A stretch of DNA of 64,000 nt from Dactylorhiza incarnata (GCA_033032865.1 JAWHQI010000068.1:2046001-2110000), one strand, 5' to 3'; counted from the stretch's first letter, positions 45,917 through 57,509 are shown. The notes: a model not told the origin generated them from the sequence alone. Numbers and translations are program-made.

Positions 45917-47002
45917 TGTTGGAACATGGTCTTCCGCATCTCCTAGGTTTGAGAATAACAAATCCTATGTGTTTTTGATCTTGTGTGTTCAAGTGTGCAG
46001 GTTAACATAGTCCATATGAGTCAAGGAGTACTCATGATGACTGCCCCCAAAATTGAGGCCAAAATTCGAAAAGGCTCACTAGCGCTGGCGGTAGCGATAG
46101 CGCCCGGCGCTAGCGATGATTAGCGCGATTCTGGCAGTGTTTTTAGAAAGAGCTAGCGCCCGGCGGTAGCTACTAGCGCTGGCGGTAGCATGGCGCACAA
46201 AAGGCATATAGCAAAATGTTGTTGCGGGTGAGAGATCCTGCCGCGCAAAATCTTTCCTAATCCGGGCTAGCGCCGGCGGTAGCGCTAGCGTCGGCGGTAG
46301 TGCTTGGGCTATAAAAGGACCCCCTCTCCTTTTTTTTCTGACACCCATTGCATACACCTCAGAGAGAGAGTACTAGAATTCCAGAGTCTTGTCTTAGCCG
46401 AAATTTGAGGTCCCAACGAAGCTCTGCCAATTTTTGAAGGAGAATTCCATCACGCCGAATCCAGACGAAGTCCGCTTCGACAAACGCTGATTCTATAGCG
46501 GATCTTCATCCCCGACTTCAGAAGTTCATCTTAAGGGAGGTTTTGTTATTTTATTTCTTTTTCTTCATTGTAAACGGTAGTGAAATCACCTCGTGTTGGC
46601 GACTAGGTCTGGGGTAGACTTAGGGCTGAAATTCGCCTCGTGTTGGCGACTAGATCTAGGCTAGTTCTAGGGGGTGATCGAGGCCACATCCGGGGAAGGA
46701 TTGGCTAGAGTGGCTTGAGGCCGAATCCGGGGAGGATAAGGCTAGGGCCACCGGTTCGTGGGGAAGCGAGTCGGGATAGAAAACAAAAAGAGTCTTTTTA
46801 TTATTCGCCTCCGATCTCTAGCGTCATCGAGATCAAGTTTTGTAAAACTTATTTATCATTAATAAAGCTTGTCTCTCTTTTTGTTTTACTTAACTTATTT
46901 CATGTCTTTAATCTTGCAATAATTCAAAGTTTAATAAATATAATCTAAAGTTTTGAAAACCCTTATTCACCCTCACCTCTAAGGGCGCCGACCGATCCAA
47001 CA
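45917..47002 (+). repeat. C1 5' LTR
   Basis: TGTTGGAACATGG...GATCCAACA, 1086 bp. CG-rich palindromes of the GCTAGCGCC/GGCGGTAGC type lie at 46079-46305 and the TATA box TATAAAAG at 46310-46317. Two 'ggcgactag' blocks are in U5. Near the end it reads CACCCTCACC where other copies have a long C tract. Confidence 0.92.
46310..46317 (+). promoter_or_regulatory. C1 LTR TATA box (TATAAAAG)
   Basis: Follows the last palindrome by fewer than 15 bp and is conserved in every copia C LTR here (54662-54669 in the 3' LTR). Confidence 0.7.
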
Positions 47003-47004
47003 AG

Positions 47005-47016
47005 TTGTATCAGAGC
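47005..47016 (+). other. C1 primer-binding site (initiator Met type, one mismatch)
   Basis: TTGTATCAGAGC, two bases after the LTR, against the usual TGGTATCAGAGC. Confidence 0.8.
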
Positions 47017-47052
47017 TAGGTTTTGTTCCAATCGGCTTAACAACCGGGAACA

Positions 47053-48530
47053 ATGGCGTCTCATGATCTCCCTTTTCCTGAGGGTCAAGGGGTTAGTCGA
47101 CCACCTCTCTTTACTGGGTCAAATTTTAACTACTGGAAAAATCGAATGATGTGTTTTCTTATGACCATGGATGTAGAAGTATGGAACATGGTAGAAGTAC
47201 GGTACTCTCCGCCTACAACTGTAGTAGGAGAGGCGACATTAGCAAAACCTAAAGATAAATGGGATGACAACGATAAACTAAGGTGTAAAAATAATGCTAA
47301 AGCAATGAACGCTTTATATTGCGCTTTAAATAGGACAGAGTTTAATAGAATTTCTGCATGCACAACTGCTTATGATATTTGGAATCAATTGGAAGTTACT
47401 CACGAAGGTACATCGCAGGTGAAAGATGTCAAGCTGTTTCAACTGGAATCTGAATACGAAAAATTCAGGATGGACACGGAAGAGGACATCAACTCAATGT
47501 ACACTCGCTTCACAAAGATTGTCAACGCATCAAAAGCGCTTGGAAAGACCTACTCCGACGGGGACTTGGTGAGGAAAATTCTTCATTCTTTACCTCCAAG
47601 GTTCAATCCGAAGGTGACGACCATCTCGGAGTCGGACAACTTAAGAATGCTCCAGATCGAGAATCTCATTGGGAATCTCAAAACCCATGAGGTAGAACTA
47701 CAAATTCAACATGATGAATACAACAAGGAGCCGAAGAAAAAAATGTTGGCGCTGACATCAAAGAAGGAGTGCATCGAAGAGGACGATGATGATGAAGAAG
47801 GACTCCTGGTGAAGAATTTCAAGAAGTTCATCAGAAATCCAGAGAGAAGGAACACATTCCGAAAATTCTTCCAAAAAGATACTCGACGAAAGGGATCCTC
47901 CTCTTCATCGAAGAAAAAAAAAGGAAGCGATGACGAAGAAGAAAGGCCGCCTCCAGAATGCTATCACTGCAGAAAAACCGGGCACATTCGGAGCCAGTGC
48001 CCAAAATACCAAAAGGACGGAAAGAACAAAAGAAAGCAAAAGAAAAGAAGAAAGTGCTGAAGGCCGCTACTTGGGATGACTCTTCCTCTGAAGAGTCAAA
48101 CGGTTTTGAGTCAAGTAGCGAGGAGGAAGCAAACTTGTGCTTAATGGCCAAAAGCGATGATGACAACACCAGTGTTCTTAGTGACACTGAGGTATCTCCT
48201 CCTACCTTTGAAGAACTTTATGATAAATTTGTTTTATTAAATCAGGAAAATGAATCTATTATAAAAGAAAATCGTAAGCTCACAAAAAAATTAGTCTCTC
48301 TTGAAAAAAGAAAAGTTTCATGTCAAGAATGTGAGCACTCTTTATTTATGATAAAAGAACTTGAAGTTTCTCTATCTAATGCCCTTTCACAAAACAAAAT
48401 CATTGCAAAAGAAAAAGGGGACTTAGAGAGAAAATTGAAAACTTCTATATTACAAATTGAAAAGAACAAAAAAGGATTTGAAGACAAATGTCTTATGATT
48501 GTTCAAGAAAATACATCTCTTAAAAAATAA
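47053..48530 (+). pseudogene. C1 gag, one frameshift
   Basis: 47053-48060 encodes 335 residues with an N-terminal FTGSNFNYWKNRM block, the UBN2 capsid domain and, near the end, a CCHC knuckle C303-C306-H311-C316. A 1-bp shift near 48040 moves reading to the 47958-48530 frame, which gives the acidic SSEESNGFESSSEEEANLCL region (usual in SIRE-like elements) and a Lys/Glu-rich coiled coil ending at TAA 48528-48530. Start chosen from MASHDLPFPEGQG, matching copia D. Confidence 0.88.
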
Positions 48531-49589
48531 AATCAAAATCTCAATTTAGCCATAACCAAATTCGGGATTGGTCAAAAATCCCTGGATATGCTTCTGGGTA
48601 ATCAATGCTTTGGGTCTGGAAAAATCGGACTCGGATATAAAAGTGAACACTACCGCCCGGCGCTAGCTACTAACGCTGGCGGTAGCTCTAATGTTAAAAA
48701 TTCTTCTGGTTTTTCTAATGTACAAACTTCATCCAGCAAGGGCAACGTAGAAACTCAGAAAAGGGTCTCAACCCCCTTTATTTCGTGTGCTAATTGTCTT
48801 AAATTTGGACACACGTCTGGCTCTTGCAGGAATATAATAAATCAACGATCATTAAAACAAATCTGGGTACCTAAGAAATCCACTTACTCTATGGGTGGTA
48901 CCTCTTGGGTATCTGGGTCTTTACTCTCATCCTCTTTCTAGATTTGCAGGAAGGCTAAGGAAACAGAAGACGAGTGGTATTTGGACTCAGGATGCTCCAA
49001 ACACATGACGGGCAATAAAGCAAAATTCATTAGCCTAGAAAAGAAGAAAGGAGGAATAGTGACGTTTGGCGATAACGGTAAAGGAAGGATCATGGGAGTT
49101 GGTACAGTGGGTAACGCATCTTTTCTTATATCAAATGTGCTTTATCTGAAAGGATTAAAACATAACCTAATATCTATAAGTCAATTGTGTGATAAAGGTT
49201 TAGACGTACTTTTTGAATCTTCCACTAACCTTTGCAAGATTGTTAATCCTAAAACAAAAGATGTGTTATTAACTGCAACTAGGATTCATAATGTTTACAT
49301 AGTTTCATTTCATGATCTTTCTAAATCTTCTATAAAATGTTTTATAATGAAAAATGATGAATTAGAATTATGGCATAGACGCTTAGGCCACTCTAGTACA
49401 AAGCTCATATTAAAACTAGCAAAAAGAGAATTGATTAGAGGATTGCCTAAGTTAAATGGAAATTTATCTTCATTATGCTCTCTATGCCAAAAAGGCAAAT
49501 TTACTAAGTCATCTTTTAAAAGCAAAAATGAAATTTCTACATCAAAACCTCTGCAATTAATTCATATGGATCTTTTTTGGTCCCGTTAA
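48531..49589 (+). pseudogene. C1 second knuckle, protease and pre-integrase domain
   Basis: In the same frame as the gag tail. A second CCHC (C-A-N-C-L-K-F-G-H-T-S-G-S-C) lies near 48785-48830. TAG at 48939-48941 interrupts. Then W-Y-L-D-S-G-C (D-S-G protease site near 48981) and the GAG-pre-integrase HRRLGHSS...CSLCQKGK zinc region follow. A frameshift near 49585 separates it from the integrase core. The stretch 48651-48686 codes HYRPALATNAGGSS-like residues from DNA that copies the LTR palindrome. Confidence 0.87.
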
Positions 49590-50424
49590 CACTGCGAGTC
49601 TTGGTGGTAGATTATACACTTATGTTCTCATAGATGACTATTCTAGATATTGTTGGACTTTATTTCTCTCCTCCAAATCTGATGCGTTTTGCGAATTTTC
49701 AAAATTATGTACTCGCATTCAAAATGAATTAGATTTAAAAATAAAATGCATTCGCTCAGATCATGGAGGTGAATTTGAAAATGAAAATTTTAAATCTTTT
49801 TGTGACATGTTAGGTATTAAGCATGAGTTCTCTGCTCCACGCACACCTCAACAAAACGGTGTTGTAGAACCGAAAAATAGGACAATACAAGAACTTGCAC
49901 GCACCATGCTATCTGAATATAAATTACCCAAGTATTTTTGGGCAGAAGCCGTAAGCACTGCATGCTATGTAATGAATAGAGTTATGCTTCGCCCATCATT
50001 AACTCTCACACCATATGAACTCTACTATCAAAAGAAACCTAACGTATCGTATTTTAAAGTATTTGAATGTAAATGCTTCATTCTTAATACCAAAGATTCT
50101 TTAGGAAAATTTGACGAAAAATGCGATGAAGGAATATTTCTTGGTTATTCTTCAACTAGTAACGCATATAGAATATTTAATAAAAGATCAAGTAAGGTTG
50201 AAGAGTCAATTAATGTCAGATTTGATGAGTTTGTTCCTTGTGCAGAGAAGCTCCCTACAGGTACCGATGATGAACCTTTGCCATCCTTGGAGCACGACGA
50301 AGAAGAACCGTCCAAAGAAGAGGAGGAGAAGTCCAAAGAAGATGAATATGTACCTCCAAGCATTCTAAACTTCTCCAAAAATCATCCAAAGGAGCTAGTC
50401 ATTGGGGAACCTTCTACTGGGTAA
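49590..50424 (+). pseudogene. C1 integrase core
   Basis: Reading across the frameshift, the core has HMDLFGPV-like start, RSDHGGEF (second Asp) and QQNGVVEPKNRT with the catalytic Glu. A Pro stands where copia integrases have Arg (VVERKNRT). The LGYS...AYRIFNKRS segment and an acidic tail follow, ending at TAA 50422-50424. Confidence 0.87.
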
Positions 50425-50468
50425 GAACTCGGTCATCTCTTCATGAAACATTTTCAAATATTTGCTTT

Positions 50469-51617
50469 GTGTATGAAATTGAACCTAAAAATGTTTCCAC
50501 TGCTTTAAATGATGAATTTTGGTTCTTGGCAATGAATGAAGAGTTAGGACAATTTGAAAGAATTAAAGTTTGGAATTTAGTAGAAAGAACATCTAATCAT
50601 CCAATTATTGGCGTAAAATGGAATTTTAAAAATAAGCTAGATGGTGAATCTAGGATTGTAAGAAATAAAGCACGCTTAGTTGCTCAAGGCTATTCACAAA
50701 TCGATGGGGAAGATTTTGAAGAAACTTTTGCACCCGTAGCTCGCTTAGAATCTATACGAATATTTTTAGCGTTTGCGAGTTTTAAAAGAATAAAATTATT
50801 TCAAATGGATGTTGAAAGTGTCTTTTTAAACGGGTTTATTAAAGAAAAAGTTTATGTAGAACAACCCCCCGGTTTCATAAATGAAAGATTTCCAAATCAT
50901 GTTTACAAATTAGAAAAAGCGCTTTATGGTTTAAAACAAGCGCCCCGTGCCTGGTATGATCGTCTTACATCATTTTTGTTAGAGCACGGTTATGTTATGG
51001 GAAGTGCAGACAACACACTCTTCATTAAGCATAGAAATAACGAATTAATTATTCTACAAATATATGTTGACGACATCATTTTTGGATCCACTAATGAAGA
51101 GTTGTGTAATGAAGTAGTCTTAATAATGAAAAATGAATTTGAAATGAGTCTTGTAGGAGAACTATTATATTTTCTTGGTTTTCAAATTTCACAAAGAACT
51201 GATGGTATTTTTCTGTGTCAATCAAAATATGTTTACGATATGCTTAAACGATTTGGATTTGAAAATCTTAAACAAGCTTCTACTCCTATGAGTGCTTCTT
51301 TAAAACTAGGAAAAGATGAATCTGGAATTTCTATTGATCAAATGCTATATAGAGGAATGATAGGTTCTCTTCTTTATTTAAGTGCATCTAGACCAGATAT
51401 AATGTTTGCCGTATGTTTATGTGCTCGCTTTAAAGCCGATCCAAAAGAATCTCATTTAAAAGCGGTAAAACGTATTTTTCGTTATCTAATAGGGTCATCT
51501 AAACTAGGATTATGGTACCCACATAATGACTCTTTCACACTCCATGGCTATTCCGATTCGGACTATGCTGGGTGCTCACTAGATAGAAAAGCACTAGCGG
51601 TACGTGTCACTTTTTAG
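50469..51617 (+). pseudogene. C1 reverse transcriptase
   Basis: A 382-codon open frame covering almost the entire copia RT: KNKARLVAQGYSQIDGEDFE, QMDVESVFLNG (first catalytic Asp), ALYGLKQAPRAWYDRL and the Y-V-D-D box at 51063-51074, then TPMSASLKLGKDE. It appears intact as a domain. It is out of frame with integrase (stop at 50422) and shifts near 51597 before RNase H. Confidence 0.9.
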
Positions 51618-51976
51618 GACCCTCTTTAGTTGCATGGTCTAGTAGAAAACAATCTTTGGTTGCACTCTCCACGACGGAGGCCGAATATATCGCACTTGGT
51701 AGTTGCTGTGCACAAGCATTATGGATGAGCCAAACACTAAAGGACTTTGGATTTCATCTAAAAAACATAGATCTTAAATGTGACAACAAAAGTGCAATAG
51801 ACCTCACATATAATCCTGTACACCATTCTAGATCCAAACACATCGACGTTCGTTATCATTTCATTAGGGATCACATTAAGAAAGAAAATGTAAAAGTAAG
51901 CTTCATTGGGACAGACTCTCAACTCGCTGACATATTCACTAAACCTCTTCCCGATGCACAATTTCATTTATTATGA
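51618..51976 (+). pseudogene. C1 RNase H
   Basis: The frame 51656-51976 carries SLVALSTTEAEYIALGSCC, then DNKSAIDLTYNPVHHSRSKH and ADIFTKPL, the standard end of copia pol, closing at TGA 51974-51976. The N-terminal part (SDSDYAGCSLDRK) sits at the end of the RT frame. Confidence 0.88.
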
Positions 51977-54236
51977 CTTGAGTTAGGTGTGCTAGATCTT
52001 ACAAGTTAAAACATGCTCACATATATAATCTTCTTCACTTTTAACCATCAAAAACATCTCCTTAAATTCTGCAATTTCAGCATGAAACTACTATTGAGAC
52101 ACCTAATCAAGATCAAGAATCAACAATTTCAAAATCCTCAAAAATCACTTACTGTCTCCCGCGCTAGCGCTATCGCAGGCGCTAGCGCTACCGCAGGCGC
52201 AAGCGTCCATGTTCATTTTTCTGTATTTTTAAATTTCTAAAAATCCCTTAAAATATAAAAATCTATATTTTCTACTTAGTTTTGCACTTCTGTGTTTCTT
52301 TATTTTTTGAAAAAATCAAATACAAAACTACAAAAACCAAATTACAAAAAATATGTTTTTCTTTTTCGCTTATGTTGTTTCCTTTGTTTAAAGTTCATCT
52401 TTATGCAAAAAGCAAATATAAAAATTACAAAAGCAAAAATTACAAAAATATGCTTTTATTTGCTAAAATCAAAAACAAAAATATAAAACTTTAAAAGTAT
52501 CAAAAAAAACTGTATGATTTTTTGAAAAATCAAGCATGATTTAATCTATTATTTAGGAATTCTACAATGTTGGAATTTATCTTTTCAAACTACATTGGAC
52601 ATTGTCTTTCTTCATGCTTTGATATATCTATTCAAATGTGCATCAATTATAGTTTAAAAGTTGTGTAGGATCAAGCTTAGCATGCCTCTAAGTATGAGAA
52701 ATGTTTTATGTTTGATAATGATATTTATTCACTCACTTTTTTTGGCATTGTCTACATATGTATTTAATCTAAGAATGCTTGTGTATGTTTTGTATTAGTA
52801 CAATAGATTAAAATTGCACAAGTATCTTACCTACACTCCCCCTTTTTGCACTCTTAAAAATTAAGAAAAGTGGTTATGTTTTTTCATAATTTCTATTGAT
52901 TTGCAAAACAAGTGTATTCGGAGACCTTTGTACAAAACAAAATTATAAAATAAATGACAAAGATATCTCCACCAAGCACTACTTGAACCTCCTGATAAGT
53001 CTTAATAAGCATTGTGAGGTTGAGCACCTTGGAAAGAATAGGAAAGTGTCTTCTGCAAATCAAATCCTTCTTTCAAAAATAAGAAAAACCACTTACTCTT
53101 AAGTACACCGGATCACAATAAAAATCAATCTAGAAGAATAAAATTAAGTGATCCCCCAAGCACTACTTTGCACCCTGATAAGTCTTGATGAGCATTGTGT
53201 GTGCAGAGCACCTTGGTAGTTGTACTTTTTATTGTGCATTAAAGTGTGTGAAAGTAATCTTATTTACGTTTTATTGTGCTCGTACTTTACATATATCTTG
53301 TATTTTTTGATTAAAACATTTGTTTACATTACTCAAAAATACACTTTTGTGCACATCATTATCTTCCATAACACTTCTTCTCATGAGTATTGGATCCTAA
53401 TGCTAATTCTATATTACTTGTTATTTATAAAATGCACTAGATAACCTAGCATGTGTTCTACAATGTTTTGTATGTTTTTGAAAATATGAATTAAAGTAAC
53501 ATTGTGGTAATCTCTTTTTGATAAACATTATTTCATGCTTGGTTATTATAAAATTTAACGATCTAACTGCAAAATGATTTACAAAAACATCATCTTTTGT
53601 GAACTTTAACTCATATTTTTTTTTGGATTACCATTACTATTTGATGTTTTTGTATTGCTATAAGTCTTCCGCATCTTAACCATTTAAGTGTTTTACCTTG
53701 CGCTTTCATGCTTACTTAATATCTTGTACTCTTTGCATCATCACTTATTCTTCAAAATTCCTATCTTTCATTACGTGATAGATTTACTTGGAACACTTTT
53801 TATTGGTTACTTCAAACATAAAAATCTTGTATGCTACAAACTCTGAAATTTTTGTAATACTCATAACTCTGATTTATTTCAATGAAAAACAATTCTATAA
53901 CTCCTTATCATTTACTTACAAAGCTCGATCATGCCTTCTCTTCTATTTACAAATTCTTTGGTGCTTTGTTTCCCTACCCACTTTTGTTAATAACAAAGGG
54001 GGAGAACTAACATGATAAATATAACCCGCTATCATAAACCCAACATGACAAATTCAGATGATAGCTTACATATTAGGGGAGCACTCACTTAGGGGGAGCA
54101 TGTATTTAGGGGGAGCAATTCTAAATGCTAAAATCAATAATTAACATAAAGTCATCACTCTCACACACACACAAGTATAGTCTCATCATGCTTATCTATT
54201 AATGCTTTGATTTATCATTAATGGATTTGTTATTAT
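51977..54236 (+). other. C1 3' non-coding region
   Basis: 2.3 kb, AT-rich, no supported ORF and no env-like gene. CG-rich palindromes at 52159-52206 lie 185 bp after pol. A block of about 60 bp occurs twice (52975-53036 and 53156-53220; both contain AAGCACTACTT and CCTGATAAGTCTT). The region is shared with 38109-40497. Confidence 0.75.
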
Positions 54237-54250
54237 CAAAAGGGGGAGTT
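54237..54250 (+). other. C1 polypurine tract
   Basis: CAAAAGGGGGAGTT directly precedes the 3' LTR. Confidence 0.8.
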
Positions 54251-55361
54251 TGTTGGAACATGGTCTTCCGCATCTCCTAGGTTTGAGAATAACAAATCCT
54301 ATGTGTATTTGATCTTGTGTGTTCAAGTGTGCAGGTTAACATAGTCCATATGACTCAAGGAGTACTCATGATGACTGCCCCCAAAATTGAGGCCAAAATT
54401 TGAAAAGGCTCACTAGCGCCGGTGGTAGCGATAGCGCCCGGCGCTAGCGATGATTAGCGCGATTCCGGCAGTGTTTTTAGAAAGAGCTAGCGCCCGGCGG
54501 TAACTACTAGCGCTGGCGGTAGCATGGCGCACAAAAGGCATAAAGCAAAATGTTGCCGCGGATGAGAGATCTTGCCGCGCAAAATCTTTCGTAATCCGGG
54601 CTAGCGTCGGCGGTAGCGCTAGCGCCGGCGGTAGCGCTATCGCCGGCGGTAGCGCTTGGGCTATAAAAGGACCCCCTCTCCTCTTATTTTCTGACACTCA
54701 TTGCATACGTCTCAGAGAGAGAGTACTAGAATTCCAGAGGCTTGTCTTTGCCGAAATTTGAGGTCCCAGCGAATCTCTACCAATTTCTGAAGGAGAAATC
54801 CATCACGCCGAATCCAGACGAAGTCCGCTTCGACAAACACTGATTCTACAGCAGATCTTCGTCCCCGACTTCAGAAGTTCATCTTAAGGGAGGTTTTGTT
54901 ATTTTATTTCTTTTTCTTCATTGTAAACGGTAGTGAAATCGCCTCGTGTTGGCGACTAGGTCTGGGGTAGATTTAGGGCTGAAATTTGCCTCGTGTTGGC
55001 GACTAGATCTAGGCTAGTTCTAAGGGGTGCTCGAGGCCACATCCGGGGAAGGATTGGCTAGAGAGGCTTGAGGCCGAATCCGGGGAGGATAAGGCTAGGG
55101 CCACCGGTTCGTGGGGAAGCGAGTCAGGATAGAAAACAAAAAGAGCCTTTTTAATATTCGCCTCCGATCTCTAGCGTCATCGAGATCAAGTTTTCTAAAA
55201 CTTATTTATCATTAATAAAGCTTGTCTCTCTTTTTGTTTTACTTAACTTATTTTATGTCTTTAATCTTGCAATAATTCAAAGTTTAATAAATATAATCTA
55301 AAGTTTTTGAAAACCCTTATTCACCCCCCCCCCCCCTCTAAGGGCGCCGACCGATCCAACA
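54251..55361 (+). repeat. C1 3' LTR
   Basis: 1111 bp. It matches the 5' LTR with a few percent difference, an extra 18-bp palindrome unit near 54640, and a long C tract (about 55324-55337) absent from the 5' LTR. TATA box at 54662-54669. Confidence 0.92.
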
Positions 55362-55366
55362 GGAAG
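55362..55366. repeat. Target-site duplication GGAAG, right copy (C1)
   Basis: Pairs with 45912-45916. Confidence 0.93.
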
Positions 55367-55873
55367 CACATGAGTAGCTTATCATTGATTTCAGTTAGAG
55401 AAATCTCCTTATCCAAACTTTTTAGCTCATTAAAAAAATGTTAAATCTCTCATGCATTTCAGCAACACTTTCTTTAGCCTTCTTCTGAAAGTTCTCATAT
55501 TGGGATATGTGAAGGGACATTTTGTCCTTTCTTTCATCAGAACTTCCCTCGACCAATCTGGAAAGGGATTCCCAGATTTCTTTAGCTTAGTTGCAGTATG
55601 CCACTTTCTGGAAAATGTCATCAGACATTGCAGAGACCAAAATGTTCATGGCCTTGGCATCAAATGCTTTCTGCTTCTTTTCAGCATCTGTCTAATCAGC
55701 ATTGGGCACATTTTGTTGTGTCACAGATCCATTGGCATCCTTTTTGGCTGGTGCTGGGGGTCCTAAAAAATGACATCAAATATGTCTTCATCAATAGAGT
55801 TCATAAATAATTTTATTCTGACATTCCAGAGTGTAAACTTATTTAGGTTACACACTGGTGGTCTTGTTTATGC
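55367..55873 (-). pseudogene. Copia F gag, N-terminal part
   Basis: The minus strand reads a copia gag: a W-containing N-terminal block (FTLWNVRIKLFMNSIDED-like, with stops), then KAMNILVSAMSDDIFQKV and the UBN2 part around LHISQYENFQKKAKESVAEM. Stops and shifts occur near 55590 and 55765. C1 interrupts it at 55366 and element 4 truncates its start at 55873. Confidence 0.72.
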
Positions 55874-55878
55874 ATAGT
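55874..55878. repeat. Candidate left target duplication of element 4 (ATAGT)
   Basis: The five bases before the LTR. The right copy should lie about 86 bp beyond the window end. Confidence 0.5.
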
Positions 55879-56147
55879 TGATGAGTCCTGATCATATACA
55901 CATTTATGGACTCATCCGGGCCATTATTCAGTAAATTCACCGCACTTTAGCCTTGTTATAGCTTATATTTGATAATCCATGCTAGGTGCACTTTTGGGCC
56001 CACTTTGGTGTGATTTCGTTTTTTTATTTTATTATCATTAGTAGTATTCATGTGCTTGTTAAGTGCCACTTTCAGTGGCTAGATCTGTGGTTGCGCTGGA
56101 ATAGGAGTCGTGCAAGTGTCCCCGTTGCAATTCTGCACAGGAACACT

Positions 56148-56610
56148 GCGCACGATCACTTGTTCTACTGCGCACGACCACTGGTCGTGCGCCACTGATC
56201 GTGCGCACTTAACCCTTTTTCACGAGTTCTGTCTGGTGCAGTGCGCACGATCATCAATGCCAGTGCGCACGACCATCGGTCGTGCGCCACTGCTCGTGCG
56301 CATTGACCATTAAATTCTTGAGTTCTGTCTGCTGTAGTGCGCACGATCATCGTCTCTAGTGCGCACGACCACCGGTCGTGCGTCACTGCTCGTGCGCACT
56401 CACCAGTAATTTTATGAGTTCTGTTTCATCTATTGCGCACGACCACCGACGCTAGTGCGCACGACCACCGGTCGTGCGCCACTGGTCGTGCGAACATTTT
56501 ATTTCATAATTTCTGTCTTTGCAGGTTCCGTCCAGGCAGCGCGCACGATCACCGGACTCTAGTGCGCACGACCACTGGTCGTGCGCCACTGACCGTGCGC
56601 ACTGTTTAAT
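56148..56610 (+). repeat. Five-unit nested palindrome array in element 4 LTR
   Basis: GCGCACGA(T/C)CA starts at 56148, 56243, 56339, 56435 and 56541, giving a period of 95-96 bp (the last 106). In each unit an outer pair (GCGCACGATCA ... TGATCGTGCGC-like) encloses an inner pair (GCGCACGACCA and TGGTCGTGCGC separated by one or two bases). Spacers share a TTCTGTCTG-type word. The 3' LTR has the same five units at 62749-63211. Confidence 0.88.
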
Positions 56611-56618
56611 TCAGCGCC

Positions 56619-56626
56619 TATATAAT
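56619..56626 (+). promoter_or_regulatory. Element 4 LTR TATA box (TATATAAT)
   Basis: Lies 9 bp past the palindrome array, repeated at 63220-63227. Likely core promoter of the genomic transcript. Confidence 0.65.
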
Positions 56627-57491
56627 GACCTGATCGCGAATTAGGTCGGGGGGACGCAATTTGGCTCCGTTCCGTCCGCCGTTTTTGCCGTTTTCAGAGG
56701 GATTTCATCCCCTAGGCCTCCTCCATCATCCAAGGGCTTGAAAGAAGGGTTCCTACACTCACTTTGATCGCTAATGAAGAGGTTCTTCGCTTGAGACGTG
56801 GCCGGATGGTAAATCGCTGGAGAAGACGGGTTCATTGGGAGGTGTGACAGCCCTCCTCTACCCCGGACGCAGTTGGGACCGAGTTAGGATGCGGATTGAC
56901 AACCTGGTGCTTCCTACCGTGAATCTACAACGAGACTCCGGATTCGGTCGTATCTCTCGCCCTTTTCCCTCTACTTATGTGGTTATAGTGTTGTATTCTC
57001 TTTATATCGATGATGAACGCTATAAATGATGTTTAAGATTGCTTATTTCATGATTATGAAATCATTTTGTTCATTTGTGTTAATGAGGTGCGCCCCGATC
57101 GATTTTCCGCTCCATTACCATGTCCGGTGCCGCACTAGCAATTGCTAGTGGCGTGCTTGTTGAAGAGGTGTTTGCGACCCTCAATTCGTTAGCCTTCTCG
57201 CCCATCCGCCCTTTCGACGCAGCGCGCTCAAGGCCTGCCTAGTCTCCATCCCGCCAATCGAAGCATTGCATAGCGGCATTGCATAGGAGTAGGCATAGTA
57301 TTTTATTTAATTACTTGCAAACCAAACCACCCATTCATTATAGCACCGACTAAGGACTTCGATCTCAAGTCCTTCCTCGAAAATTAACTCCACCTTACTG
57401 TGTTCCTCAAGAGACCGACACTCGGGGATTTTCCCCATTATTATTACTTGCGCGACCGGTGCACTTGCCGAAATTATCGCCATCAAGTTTT

Positions 57492-57509
57492 TGGCGCCGT
57501 TGCCGGGGA
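57492..57509 (+). other. Element 4 primer-binding site, tRNA-Asp type
   Basis: TGGCGCCGTTGCCGGGGA, six bases after the LTR; identical to family A. Confidence 0.9.

Larger units (their letters stand above)
45917..55361 (+). mobile_element. C1: full-length SIRE/Maximus-like Ty1/copia retrotransposon
   Basis: A 9.4-kb element with LTRs 45917-47002 and 54251-55361, initiator-Met-type primer site, gag, protease, integrase, RT, RNase H (the copia order, integrase before RT), a 2.3-kb 3' non-coding region, purine tract and GGAAG duplications. The SIRE/Maximus assignment rests on the gag style, on RT blocks such as NHVYKLEKALYGLKQAPRAW, and on the long 3' region. The frames are broken in several places, so it is not autonomous now. 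Confidence 0.93.
55879..57485 (+). repeat. 5' LTR of element 4
   Basis: 1607 bp from TGATGAGTCC to ...CGCCATCA. The palindrome array is at 56148-56610 and the TATA box at 56619-56626. The U5 side is homologous to 17534-18540 of element 3, while the U3 start differs. Confidence 0.93.

Noticed and set aside
52282..54015. Env-like gene in the 3' region of C1
   Set aside because: Only short AT-driven frames exist, and none is shared in frame with C2.
55986..56386. Short frames across the element 4 palindrome array (also at 62587-62987)
   Set aside because: They only reflect translation of the palindromes on both strands.
56835..57029. 64-codon frame MGGVTALLYPGRSWD repeated in both element 4 LTRs
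   Set aside because: It is in the LTR, short, and conserved only because the LTRs are nearly identical. Element 3 shows the DNA match without an equivalent frame.
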